A stretch of DNA of 18,077 nucleotides. Origin: Asterionellopsis glacialis (lineage: Eukaryota; Bacillariophyta; Plagiogrammaphyceae; Rhaphoneidales; Asterionellopsidaceae). This document shows, one piece after another, positions 10,591-18,077 of the stretch. Each line of letters opens with the position of its first letter. The first letter of the stretch is position 1. The DNA is taken from positions 6,419 to 24,495 of the forward strand of contig WKLE02002436.1 of assembly GCA_014885115.2 (NCBI GenBank), read 5' to 3'. Made by a program: the position numbers and the translations under genes. The notes beneath the pieces were generated by a model. It saw only the letters and a list, made by a program, of their open reading frames with translations. It did not search any database and was not told where the DNA came from.

Positions 10591-10914
10591 AATTGAAAAA
10601 CCAAAAGAAAACAAACACAAGCAAAAGAAGCAAAGATGATATAGAAAATATACTACAAGACAATGTCTGACTTTTGTGTGCTTTTTTTTTCCAAATGTGA
10701 CTTCTTGAAGTGAACTATTTTAACATTTACATGTTCACTCCAAAATGAAGTATCTTTCTTTTTCTGTTTAACTCTTTTTTTAGTATGTCAAGACATCCTC
10801 AAGACAATTCGATTGTACCTAATGGATTGTCTTGCATCATTGATCCAGCCTGTCTTTTGGTACTGAATTAAATGTCAACAGTTTTCTTCTCAAAATGATT
10901 CTCTCTTTCTCACC
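10591..10914. other. Convergent intergenic region (3' UTRs)
   Basis: These 324 bp separate the stop codons of the GST (+) and SAM50 (-) genes. The sequence is A-rich on the GST side and contains T-runs at about 10681-10689 and 10770-10780. It presumably holds both 3' UTRs and polyadenylation sites. No gene was seen. Confidence 0.6.
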
Positions 10915-12914
10915 TTATCCAAAGTTAAATCCTAATCCTACTTGTACAGATCTACGTGCATCACGGGGACTATATCGTAAAGGTACAGCATAGGTGGCTT
11001 CTAATCGTCCAAATCCAGTACCTACACTTAATCCACCACCTATGGATGTTCGTGTACTACGCGCAATAGACATGAGGGATGCCTTCCTGTCGGCTGTACT
11101 ACTAGTGCCTTGAAAAAGAGCATCTAATCCAGTCAATGTACCAGCATTTGCAAATGTGAACAAACGTACACCATTATCACGCAACATGGATATAGATGGA
11201 AAGGGTATCGATGCTGCCAATGTTGCTGTATAAAAGAAATCACCACCCAAGGAATCACCACCAGGTGTCGTTGCACCACCCTAATGATGCAAATACATGA
11301 AAAAATAAAACAACGATAACCCCCCAAAAAAGAGAGACAAAGGAGAGTGGGTATTAGACAGATGTTCCATAAAAGCGACTAGTGAAAAAGTGAAACCCAT
11401 TATCTAAACCAAAACGAAAACATACCGTTTTAGCTCTTGGTCCAATCCCTCCAGGTACAAATCCACGTAATTCCATAGGTCCACCCGTAAAGAATCGATC
11501 CGATATCGAACGTCGTTCACATAATCCACCATAGGTTATAGGTCGAAGTACACCAGTTTGTAAAGCTGCATGGAATGTTAAACCTGCATTAGTATTGGAG
11601 TTGCTACTACTGGTATCATTGCCATTGCCGCTGTCAGCATTACTACTAAAACCTCCATGAGCAGATATACCACCTTCCATTTTGAGAAACCCAACATCAC
11701 CAGGTGGGCCGGCTACTTCGACTTTACCTTTTACATCTATACCTGATGTTGGATTAAATTTATCATTGGTATGATTGGAATGAAATTCATACTTGATGGA
11801 ATGCTTAAGTGATGGACCCGATTGAGATGCAATTTCGGAACTGGCATCAATGGCAAAGGGTAATGTTGGATGACGTCGTGGCATGATATCACGAAAGGAT
11901 AAGGCCCATTCAAGTCCCATGTATCCACCTTTGGCCTAAGAATCATGTAGATAGTAGTATCGTGAAACGAAAGAGAGAAAAAAAGATAGATTGTACTACA
12001 TGGTTAGAGCCAACGGAATGAAACGTCTATATATACACACACACATGGTACCAACACATAAATAGACCATACGCACGTACCAATTCTGGCATGGGAACAT
12101 TGGATACATTGGCAATTTTGAGAGAGATCAATCGTTGACACTCTTTATAACTTCGTGTCCATTCATAATCTAAATGATCAATCATGGCACGACCACTGAT
12201 AGATGCCTTACTTCCATGGGGTACCGATGTCAAGAGCCAATCATAGAGGGGTGAATATTCCGGCAGGACCGTATGGAGAGGTCGTTCATGGACACAGGAT
12301 ATGGTGGTGGAAGATGTTTGATCAATCAAATAGCGCATCATGGTAGTATCCAAGTTACCTGATAAATTTTGTAATTTACCTGATACTTCAAATTGTAGTT
12401 TGGGTAATAAGGATTCATTGCTGGACGATACACCACCACCGGTATGTAAATCTTCATGTTTGATACCACCACCAATATATCCACTGTACCACCGTTTTTC
12501 ATCTAATGCAACTTGAATGACTTGACCGTTTTCTGTACCACCACCTTGTTGCTGTTGTTTTGTTGTCGGTAGTGTTGATGTTTCGGATTGTTCAGCAATC
12601 GTGACTTGTACAGAATTGAAACATCCTGTAGATTCTAAATCAGTGACAAATTCACTTATAGCTTCTGTCACTTGTCCAAGTTTTTGAACATCTTCAAACA
12701 TGACACCAGCTTCTAAAAGACGATGTTGAATTAAATCAGGATTGGTGCGTAAGGATTTGGAAGACTCGTTCTTATTTCCATCTTGCTGTTGCTGTTGTTG
12801 TTCCACAGTTGTGACTGAAGCAGGAAATTTAATATTGACTGGAAATTGTGTCACATGATCATTTAATTTGGCTTGAATTTCTTCTTGTTCTGTTTGTTCT
12901 TTTTGGGTTGCCAT
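10915..12914 (-). CDS. SAM50: SAM50/Omp85-family outer-membrane beta-barrel insertase, mitochondrial
   Basis: SAM50 (TOB55) folds beta-barrel proteins into the mitochondrial outer membrane. Three exons on the minus strand, 12914-12081, 11935-11426 and 11280-10915, all join in phase 0 and give 569 aa. Residues about 58-140 (NPDLIQHRLLEAG, LESTGCFNSVQVTI, VIQVALDEKRW) look like a single POTRA domain. The rest is a beta-barrel with alternating pattern. RFFTGGPMELRGF (425-437) is the Omp85 loop-6 motif, with the R-G-F triad that enters the barrel. The C-terminus QVGLGFNFG is the last strand, resembling a beta-signal. Length exceeds the usual 450-500 aa because of poly-Gln runs (about 39-44, 120-123) and a Ser/Asn-rich loop in exon 2. 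There is no cleavable presequence, as expected. A plastid OEP80 paralogue is a less likely alternative, since only one POTRA-like unit is visible. Confidence 0.9.
11281..11425 (-). other. Intron 2 of SAM50 gene (145 bp, GT-AG)
   Basis: On the minus strand the donor GTATGT follows ...AKT at 11426, and the acceptor ...CATTAG ends at 11281. Splicing is in phase 0 and joins PGGIGPRAKT to GGATTPGGDSLGGDFFYT, the expected order after the Omp85 loop-6 motif. Unspliced reading would drop into a short unrelated tail. Confidence 0.88.
11936..12080 (-). other. Intron 1 of SAM50 gene (145 bp, GT-AG)
   Basis: On the minus strand the donor GTACGT follows NVPMPEL at 12081, and the acceptor GATTCTTAG ends at 11936. 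Splicing is in phase 0 and continues with AKGGYMGLEWALSF, restoring a barrel strand. It is the same length as intron 2. Confidence 0.85.
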
Positions 12915-13090
12915 GATTGTAATTACTCTTTCGTTGAAAAATGATGAATGATTCTGTAGCTTTAATTACATGTATATATAAATGCGAGTACTGGATTAAG
13001 TAGAAGGTAATAACTTCGTCTTGTGTCCTCGGCGGTGGATGTGGCTTTGTCGGGAGTGTCGTTCCTATCAAATCTATATGCAATGTAATG

Positions 13091-13112
13091 ATCTCTAGTT
13101 GACTCTAGAGAT
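13091..13112. repeat. Perfect inverted repeat, 8-bp arms
   Basis: ATCTCTAG (13091-13098) and CTAGAGAT (13105-13112) are exact reverse complements around a 6-nt loop. A direct repeat TTACGACTTG follows at 13112-13121 and 13142-13151. It lies about 180 bp upstream of the SAM50 start, so a regulatory site is possible but unproven. Confidence 0.6.
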
Positions 13113-13272
13113 TACGACTTGGATGTAAATACTAATGACATTTACGACTTGAACAATGTTGTTGATGGGATATGGATTATCAATGACGAGATGGGTCTGT
13201 CGATTGGCACTTGAGGCGTAATACGAGTACCGTAGACGATATCAATCCAAACAACTTTTCTTTTTCTTCTGG

Positions 13273-13306
13273 CATCGATCGATCCATCTTCGGACGGAGA
13301 TCGATG
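13273..13306. repeat. Inverted repeat CATCGATC / GATCGATG
   Basis: Exact 8-bp arms at 13273-13280 and 13299-13306 flank an 18-nt spacer. A C9 homopolymer follows immediately. Function unknown. Confidence 0.55.
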
Positions 13307-14148
13307 GGTCCCCCCCCCAAAAAATAAAAACGGGCGGCGGGGAGGCCTCCATCACTTTGATAGATATACATTTAGGTGTTTGCTAAAATTATGAATGAGA
13401 TTTCAAATTTCTACAAAATGAGATATTCAATTATAAATACTCTATTAACTATTCCAACATATATAAAAAATATAAAGAAACAAATTTTCGAAATCAAAAC
13501 TATTACCTTGAACCTAATATCTCCGGCATGGAGCTTACCTGCTTGTTGCCTGCCCTCGCTGTGGAGAGATTCCCAGGCTGGACGGCAAGACAAAGATCCC
13601 CCTCTCAAATCTAGACTACCGGGTACCTTAGGACTAGAGCAAAGGTAAGACAGACAAACCTCATGCCAAAAACTGTAAAAGCAATAAAGCAAGACAATGT
13701 GAATGTCTCATTCGTATTGAGAACAAGTCTATCCCGTGGTTCTAGAAAATTCCAACAATGAAAAAGAATGATATATACTAATAATTAGTCAAACATCAGA
13801 TTCAAGCAAACCAAGAAACATATAGTCTAGTTATATTGCATAATATATTATACTACTGTGCATGACAACTATCATCGACGCAGTTGTAAACCTAAGATTA
13901 AATATGCATTACTGTATTTGCAAAATAGAGTACAGTACCAATGACAAAGAAAAAAACTTTTTGATATAACACTTCAACTCAAACAGTCCATCTGCCTAAA
14001 CGTTCCATTACTGCACTAGTCCTTCCTCCTACAGTAACGTTGGAATGTTTTTATTGAACAAAACTCATTCTGAAATATGGAATGAATATTATATGAATAC
14101 ATATTTCACAATCGGCTCTCCAAATAGAACTCAACATCATGGTGTTAA

Positions 14149-16425
14149 TTATCTCAAACCACATTTTGTACAACATTTTTTTTCTGTCCATCCATCTTCC
14201 AGTACATATGTATGACAAACAGAACAGTCAGTCCAAAACAATGTTAAATCCATACTGCAAATCTCACTAGGGATACTGTCAAGATGATTCTCGTATACAT
14301 GCAGTACCCGCAAATTGGACATGCGTCCTATTTCAGATGGTAGAGCTCCTGTAAAACCATTTTGATACATCACTAGGGACTTCAAATTAGTCAACTTTCC
14401 AAATTCAGTAGGGATATTACCAGCAAGTAGATTATCGGATAGGTCCAAATCAGTCAACTCGGTCAACTTTCCCAATTCAGTAGGGATACTACCAGTAAGT
14501 AGATTTGACAATAGGTCCAAATCAGTCAACTCGGTCAACTTTCCCAATTCGGTAGGTAGTTTCCCTTTCAAGTTCATCCAAGACTTGTCCAAACTTATGA
14601 CCTTTCCATTTGTATTGCACAATACTCCATCCCAATCACATTCATTGACATTAAATGAACTCCAACCCTCTTTTGCATCACTTTTCCAATTAAGACCATT
14701 TGTACTTTCGTACAAACTCATTAATGCTAATCTTTGGACACTAATTTCACAAACACCATTGGCACAAGATTCACTAGGAACACATTTGTTGCTGCATGAT
14801 CCACAAAAATTGCGGTCAGTCTTCAAATTTGTATTACAACCGGTACTAGACTTGCCATCACAATTGACAAAGCCATCTAAACAAGTCATTATAGAACATG
14901 ATCCGTCATCACACTTTGATTCTGCATTTGTTAAATTACAGGTCTTGCCACAAGAACCACAATGATCAACATCAGTCTGCAAATTCGTATTACAACCGGT
15001 ACTAGACATGCCATCACAATTGGCAAAGCCATCTAAACAAGTCCTTACAGAGCACAATCCGTCATCGCACTTTGATTCTGCATTTGCTAAACTACAGACC
15101 TTGCCACAAGAACCACAATGATTGACATCAGTCTGCAAATTTGTATTACAACCAGTACTAGACTTGCCATCACAATTTCCATAATTGTCTTGGCATGTAT
15201 CAATCAAACATGTTCCATTTACGCAAATACCGACTGCATGACTCAAGTTGCATTCAGAGTCCTTTGTACACGTTTTTCCATCTGTTTTCGATCCCCTCGT
15301 AGAAACTACTACTCCCACGACAACAACCATAACAATAACCATGACAAGTCCTAACAGCATAACAATTCGATGGCGCTTTGAGGCGTTGCTTCCTTTACAC
15401 CACCTTGGTTTGAATTTTACATTCCAGCATGCGTCCTTAGATTTCTTTCTCTTGTGGTGGTACTTGTGAAGGGGGGGGGGGTTATTTTTATTCGTTGGCA
15501 TTCCTGTTGTTGTTGCGCTCTCATTTCTCTCCTCGTTATATCTGACATGATTATCATTATTTGTACTGCTCGTACTAGATTCCAACACAGCAACGGCTTC
15601 CGCACGAGGTGTCTGTTGGAGCACCTGTTGGAAGTGTTCACGTACACGTCTTTCTATCTCACTTTCCATTTGTTCTTCCATCCGTGCAATGATGTCTTCT
15701 CCAGATGGTGCTATCTCTGCTGCAATGGCAAGATTTGGACTTGATGTCGTTTCATGATACATAGACGACGACGACGACACTGTTTGTTCTTCGCCAACAC
15801 CGTCACCTCCAATAATAATCGTTCCTGTTGTAGATTGATCTGAAGAATTAATTAAACCAGGTCCTCGTACAGCAACGGCACCAGGATGCAAGGATTGACT
15901 TTGTTGAGTAGAGGACGTACGCATTCCCATACTACTCCTATCTCGAGAAGCCAAAGCATGAGGAAGAATACAAACATCGTTGCATTCTGTTTGTTTTTCT
16001 TCATCGTTGTTGATACAAATAAGTTGCGGTTGATGGTGCTTCAAATCATCATCTTTTTTACTTTTTTTCGCATCTTGATTCGGGGTATCATTATCATCGT
16101 GGACTTTCGCAGCAGCAAAAGCAAAAGAATTCCTTGGTAACACTGCAGGAAGCATTCCATAATCTATGCCTTTGGCAATACCCGATTTTGCGTTGTTTGT
16201 CGCTGACGATGGTTCGACGGATGTAGTAATACCTGAAGTAGTGGTTGCAACATGGTGTCCTCCTCCTTCTCCTTCATTACTTGTTTTGCTAGGGTTCTTA
16301 CTATTCTTGCTGCTCTTGTGCTCATCTCGAGAAGGAGGTTGTAAGGATGATGTTTCAATACGATCATCATCATCATCACCATTTCTCACAGTTTTTCTTT
16401 GCCACCATTGAGTATTGCCTTTCAT
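14149..16425 (-). CDS. Single-pass membrane protein with Cys-rich repeats and extracellular leucine-rich repeats
   Basis: One uninterrupted 758-aa frame. Residues 1-350 are hydrophilic and low-complexity, with a possible helical segment at 243-282 (EDIIARMEEQMESEIERRV...) and a basic stretch (HHKRKK; KGSNASKRHR) next to the single membrane helix (about 354-375). There is no N-terminal signal peptide and positive charge precedes the helix, so a type II topology with the C-terminus outside is predicted. The ectodomain begins with a Cys-rich unit (TCTKDSECN...GICVNGTC, 385-406). Three 52-residue repeats follow (411-462, 463-514, 515-560) with the pattern C..NY/F.NCDG.SSTGCNTNL.TD...CGSCG..C. Then come an LRR N-cap (GLNW...ECDWDGVLCNTNGKVISL, 577-612), four LRRs (623-717) and a Cys cap (DC..C...KKCCTKC). 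No kinase domain exists. LRR-membrane proteins of this layout are frequent in diatoms; a role in recognition or adhesion is inference. Confidence 0.88.
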   Translation of the reverse strand: MKGNTQWWQRKTVRNGDDDDDRIETSSLQPPSRDEHKSSKNSKNPSKTSNEGEGGGHHVATTTSGITTSVEPSSATNNAKSGIAKGIDYGMLPAVLPRNSFAFAAAKVHDDNDTPNQDAKKSKKDDDLKHHQPQLICINNDEEKQTECNDVCILPHALASRDRSSMGMRTSSTQQSQSLHPGAVAVRGPGLINSSDQSTTGTIIIGGDGVGEEQTVSSSSSMYHETTSSPNLAIAAEIAPSGEDIIARMEEQMESEIERRVREHFQQVLQQTPRAEAVAVLESSTSSTNNDNHVRYNEERNESATTTGMPTNKNNPPPLHKYHHKRKKSKDACWNVKFKPRWCKGSNASKRHRIVMLLGLVMVIVMVVVVGVVVSTRGSKTDGKTCTKDSECNLSHAVGICVNGTCLIDTCQDNYGNCDGKSSTGCNTNLQTDVNHCGSCGKVCSLANAESKCDDGLCSVRTCLDGFANCDGMSSTGCNTNLQTDVDHCGSCGKTCNLTNAESKCDDGSCSIMTCLDGFVNCDGKSSTGCNTNLKTDRNFCGSCSNKCVPSESCANGVCEISVQRLALMSLYESTNGLNWKSDAKEGWSSFNVNECDWDGVLCNTNGKVISLDKSWMNLKGKLPTELGKLTELTDLDLLSNLLTGSIPTELGKLTELTDLDLSDNLLAGNIPTEFGKLTNLKSLVMYQNGFTGALPSEIGRMSNLRVLHVYENHLDSIPSEICSMDLTLFWTDCSVCHTYVLEDGWTEKKCCTKCGLR
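14275..14559 (-). repeat. Four 72-bp LRR-coding units
   Basis: These units encode residues 623-646, 647-670, 671-694 and 695-717. The first two share PTELGKLTELTDLDL and are nearly identical at the DNA level (for example TCAGTCAACTCGGTCAACTT on the plus strand in both), suggesting recent unit duplication. Units 3 and 4 are more divergent. Confidence 0.85.
14746..15195 (-). repeat. Three tandem 156-bp Cys-rich repeat units
   Basis: These units encode residues 411-560 with a 52-residue period. DNA identity between units is high, with long shared stretches such as CTAGACNTGCCATCACAATT on the plus strand in each. The third unit has diverged at its end (SNKCVPSESCANGVCE). This is consistent with expansion by unequal exchange. 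Confidence 0.85.
15471..15481 (-). repeat. C11 homopolymer within the LRR-protein coding sequence
   Basis: Eleven consecutive G on the plus strand encode NNPPPLH (residues about 314-320), just before the membrane helix. A slip of one base would separate the cytosolic part from the helix and ectodomain. The frame is intact in this copy. Confidence 0.9.
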
Positions 16426-16497
16426 ATTTCAAATCACGTATACATTACACGGTCCATCTGCATTTCATTGAGAAAAATATTTGTTTCGTCCATGTCC

Positions 16498-16523
16498 GTG
16501 TTTAAGAACTCGCTCTTCTCGTG
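16498..16523 (+). promoter_or_regulatory. 26-bp repeated element, copy 1 (LRR-gene side)
   Basis: GTGTTTA followed by AGAACTCGCTCTTCTCGTG. It matches copy 2 at 17005-17030 in 24 of 26 positions, and both differences are transitions. It lies 72 bp upstream of the LRR gene start. The AGAA....TTCT-like core is partly palindromic. It could be a transcription-factor site; function is inferred from position only. Confidence 0.5.
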
Positions 16524-17004
16524 AGTAGCTTTATCCGTGCAATTTTCCATTTTTAGTCGTGGTTGGATTCTTGAGTGTAAGAGGACAGTAGTTGGTAACG
16601 TATGAAACAACACAGGTGGTTGCGCAGCATAGAAATGTTACGAATTGAATTATGAGAACTCTGCTGTCAACTCGACCTTCTCCATGCTTGCATTTTCGGG
16701 GAACGTGACGAGTATTCATGCAGAGCTTTTTCAGAGTCTCTACTAGCTGCTTCGTGAGTTTCGTAGGGATGTAGTCGATCGTTTCCGCAATACCATACTT
16801 TATTATGATATTATCACATCATCAAAAAGAGAACCTCTTCTGTGTGACTACTGTACCAGGTAGAGATCATACTACTTTACTTGTTGAAGTTAATTATGAT
16901 AAAATAACATTCCTCCATTCCGTATATATTTTATAAAGTTCCTTCTGTCTGTTTACGTACATAGTATTGTTCGTCCTGGGTGTAATTGAAAAAAAAATAT
17001 GCAG

Positions 17005-17030
17005 GTGTTTGAGAACTCGTTCTTCTCGTG
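17005..17030 (+). promoter_or_regulatory. 26-bp repeated element, copy 2 (small-gene side)
   Basis: GTGTTTG followed by AGAACTCGTTCTTCTCGTG, in the same orientation as copy 1 and 67 bp upstream of the ATG at 17098. In this copy AGAA-CTCG-TTCT is an inverted pair around four bases. Confidence 0.5.
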
Positions 17031-17097
17031 TCTACTCCACCATGCACCTCATATGAGTTATATACCTCATAATTTTCTCTAGAGGGACACATTAAAA

Positions 17098-17484
17098 ATG
17101 GATGAAGAGGTAGATTCATTAATGGAGAAATCTTCCATAAAATTCAGTGAAAACTTGACATCTACCCCTTCAGAATCAATCATCATTCAAAGTATGGAGC
17201 AAAAACGTGCGAAAAGCAACTCTGTACAAAATGATGAAAATATGCGAGATAATGATCATGGAGATGTCAACACTTCAATGGAGTCCAAAGCAAGTGAGTA
17301 CAGCACAAAAAGTCAACAGTTAGAGCTCCAAATGAGATCACCCAATTGTGAAAATGTTAGACCCAAGCTCAAAAAGAAAAAATCTCAAATGTTAAAGAAA
17401 AAGGGAGGCAAATCTAGTACAAAACGGACAGTTCCAAAAGGGGGTACACCGTTGCGAAATACCATGAAAAAAGTAAAGCGTTAG
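17098..17484 (+). CDS. Small hypothetical protein with highly basic C-terminus
   Basis: 128 aa, from an ATG in an A-rich context (TTAAAAATGG) to TAG. The N-terminal 85 residues are polar and mildly acidic, rich in Ser, Glu, Asn and Asp (MDEEVDSLMEKSS...), with no hydrophobic segment. Residues 88-128 are strongly basic, with KLKKKKSQMLKKKGGK, TKRTVPKGG and a final KKVKR, which would suit a nuclear or nucleolar localisation signal or nucleic-acid contact. I recognise no family. It is divergent from the LRR gene and shares a promoter-proximal 26-bp element with it. It could be a complete small gene or, less likely, one exon of a larger one. Composition differs clearly from the chance frames nearby, which favours a real gene. 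Confidence 0.5.
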   Translation: MDEEVDSLMEKSSIKFSENLTSTPSESIIIQSMEQKRAKSNSVQNDENMRDNDHGDVNTSMESKASEYSTKSQQLELQMRSPNCENVRPKLKKKKSQMLKKKGGKSSTKRTVPKGGTPLRNTMKKVKR

Positions 17485-18077
17485 GCTTGACATTCCAATG
17501 AGCATGTCAATCAGACGATTGAACCGAGAGAGAAAATAAGGGAGTCAATAAATTTGAAAAATCTTTACAAACATCCATCTTGAACACTTTTCTTTATATT
17601 TTTGCTGCAAAGAGTATTGGACCAACCCTTTGTTTTCTTATCCACAATACCCCGTTTTTTTCAATCGACACCGTGACTAGTTGAATTTACGACCTATTGA
17701 GAAGACAGGTTGCGCTTAAAACATTGTTTCTTGTTGATGCACTTTATGATCAACAATGCTTAGAGATTGATCACCATACTAATCTCCGAACCAAAAGAAG
17801 TGTACAGCCTTAACCTTTTCAACAATCTTCGTCATCATCATCGAAAACTCAAACTTTTCGAAACTCAAAGAAAGCACATAATAAAAAAATAAAAAACGAT
17901 TGGATCATGAAAATAGTAGTGTACTCAGATGAATAACGCAGTTCTATCTTAAAAAAATGAACAATGATATGTATGCTTCTCCGTCAGGTAGCAGTTTTGT
18001 AAATGATATGTATATTTCTCCATAAAGTAGCAGTATTTTAAAAATGTAGTAGTATAGTGTATTACGACAATCCCAGT
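17485..18077. other. A+T-rich non-coding tail
   Basis: No coding-quality frame or RNA gene was seen. The first part should be the 3' UTR of the small basic gene. The end contains a divergent 39-bp tandem repeat. Confidence 0.55.
17963..18040. repeat. Two tandem 39-bp units
   Basis: Units 17963-18001 and 18002-18040 both begin AATGATATGTAT, share TTCTCC and GTAGCAGT, and agree at about 32 of 39 positions. It is a degenerate minisatellite in intergenic DNA; the array may continue weakly toward 18055. Confidence 0.7.

Larger units (their letters stand above)
12915..14148. other. Intergenic region with inverted repeats and a G+C-rich island
   Basis: The right side of SAM50 holds its promoter (minus strand). 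The rest has short inverted repeats at 13091-13112 and 13273-13306, a C9 run at 13310-13318 and the palindrome GGAGGCCTCC at 13341-13350. A very A+T-rich stretch at about 13376-13520 is followed by an abrupt G+C-richer island at about 13526-13640. Reading frames here (13376-13648 plus, 13411-13692 minus, 12859-13083 minus) show no recognisable protein and overlap one another. Bases 13650-14148 are A+T-rich and should include the LRR gene 3' UTR. Confidence 0.55.
16426..17097. promoter_or_regulatory. Divergent promoter region between LRR gene (-) and small basic gene (+)
   Basis: These 672 bp separate two divergent start codons. They contain two copies of a 26-bp element, each about 70 bp from one start codon (listed separately). 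A 62-codon minus-strand frame at 16531-16719 has a hydrophobic stretch but no other support. No RNA gene was recognised. Confidence 0.55.

Noticed and set aside
12859..13083. 74-codon minus-strand frame overlapping the SAM50 start
   Set aside because: Out of frame with the well-supported SAM50 exon and without recognisable content.
13529..13545. CTTACCTG resembling the 5' end of U1 snRNA
   Set aside because: The following sequence lacks the expected stem-loop I and an Sm-site such as AUUUGUGG; it is only a short match.
13376..13692. Overlapping frames on both strands (90 and 93 codons)
   Set aside because: They overlap antisense to each other, cross the A+T-rich and G+C-rich boundary, and match no known protein pattern.
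14585..14965. 126-codon plus-strand frame opposite the LRR gene
   Set aside because: Shadow of the repeat-rich, Cys-rich coding sequence on the minus strand; no independent support.
16531..16719. 62-codon minus-strand frame with a hydrophobic stretch
   Set aside because: Too short and lacks a convincing signal peptide or homology; it lies in the divergent promoter region.

Overview
The window looks like nuclear DNA of a stramenopile alga, most likely a diatom. Overall base composition is A+T-rich by eye. Coding exons are long, and three short GT-AG introns (129, 145 and 145 bp) can be placed. Proteins carry Asn/Ser/Asp/Gln/Lys low-complexity inserts. The window also holds a membrane-anchored leucine-rich-repeat (LRR) protein of the kind common in diatoms, with an intracellular N-terminus and extracellular LRRs. 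There is no bacterial operon structure, and genes are separated by 0.3-3.6 kb. The species assignment is inference.

Layout, left to right. (1) 1-1461 (+): 3' part of a gene for a two-helix membrane protein with a possible NTF2/SnoaL-like domain; it is cut by the left edge. (2) 2426-6028 (+): EFL1/Ria1, the elongation-factor-2-like GTPase of 60S ribosome maturation, in two exons. (3) 6029-9684: 3.6 kb without an intact gene. It contains a degraded LRR gene end at about 7941-8170 and a palindrome-rich block at about 7530-7740. (4) 9685-10590 (+): omega-type glutathione S-transferase with an active-site Cys. (5) 10915-12914 (-): mitochondrial outer-membrane insertase SAM50 (Omp85 family), three exons, convergent with the GST gene. 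(6) 12915-14148: non-coding, with inverted repeats and a short G+C-rich island. (7) 14149-16425 (-): 758-aa protein with a cytosolic low-complexity N-terminus, one membrane helix, three 52-residue Cys-rich repeats of a type best known from myxobacterial surface proteins, then four LRRs. (8) 16426-17097: divergent promoter region carrying two copies of a 26-bp element, one near each start codon. (9) 17098-17484 (+): small protein of unknown function with a very basic C-terminus. (10) 17485-18077: non-coding tail with a 39-bp tandem repeat.

EFL1 and SAM50 are unrelated housekeeping functions (cytosolic ribosome maturation, mitochondrial beta-barrel assembly), and the GST is a stress or redox enzyme. 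I see no pathway linking neighbours. The most interesting part is the right third. It contains the chimeric Cys-repeat/LRR surface protein, whose reading frame crosses an 11-base C homopolymer. A shared divergent promoter element links it to the small basic gene, and an LRR relic lies elsewhere in the window.
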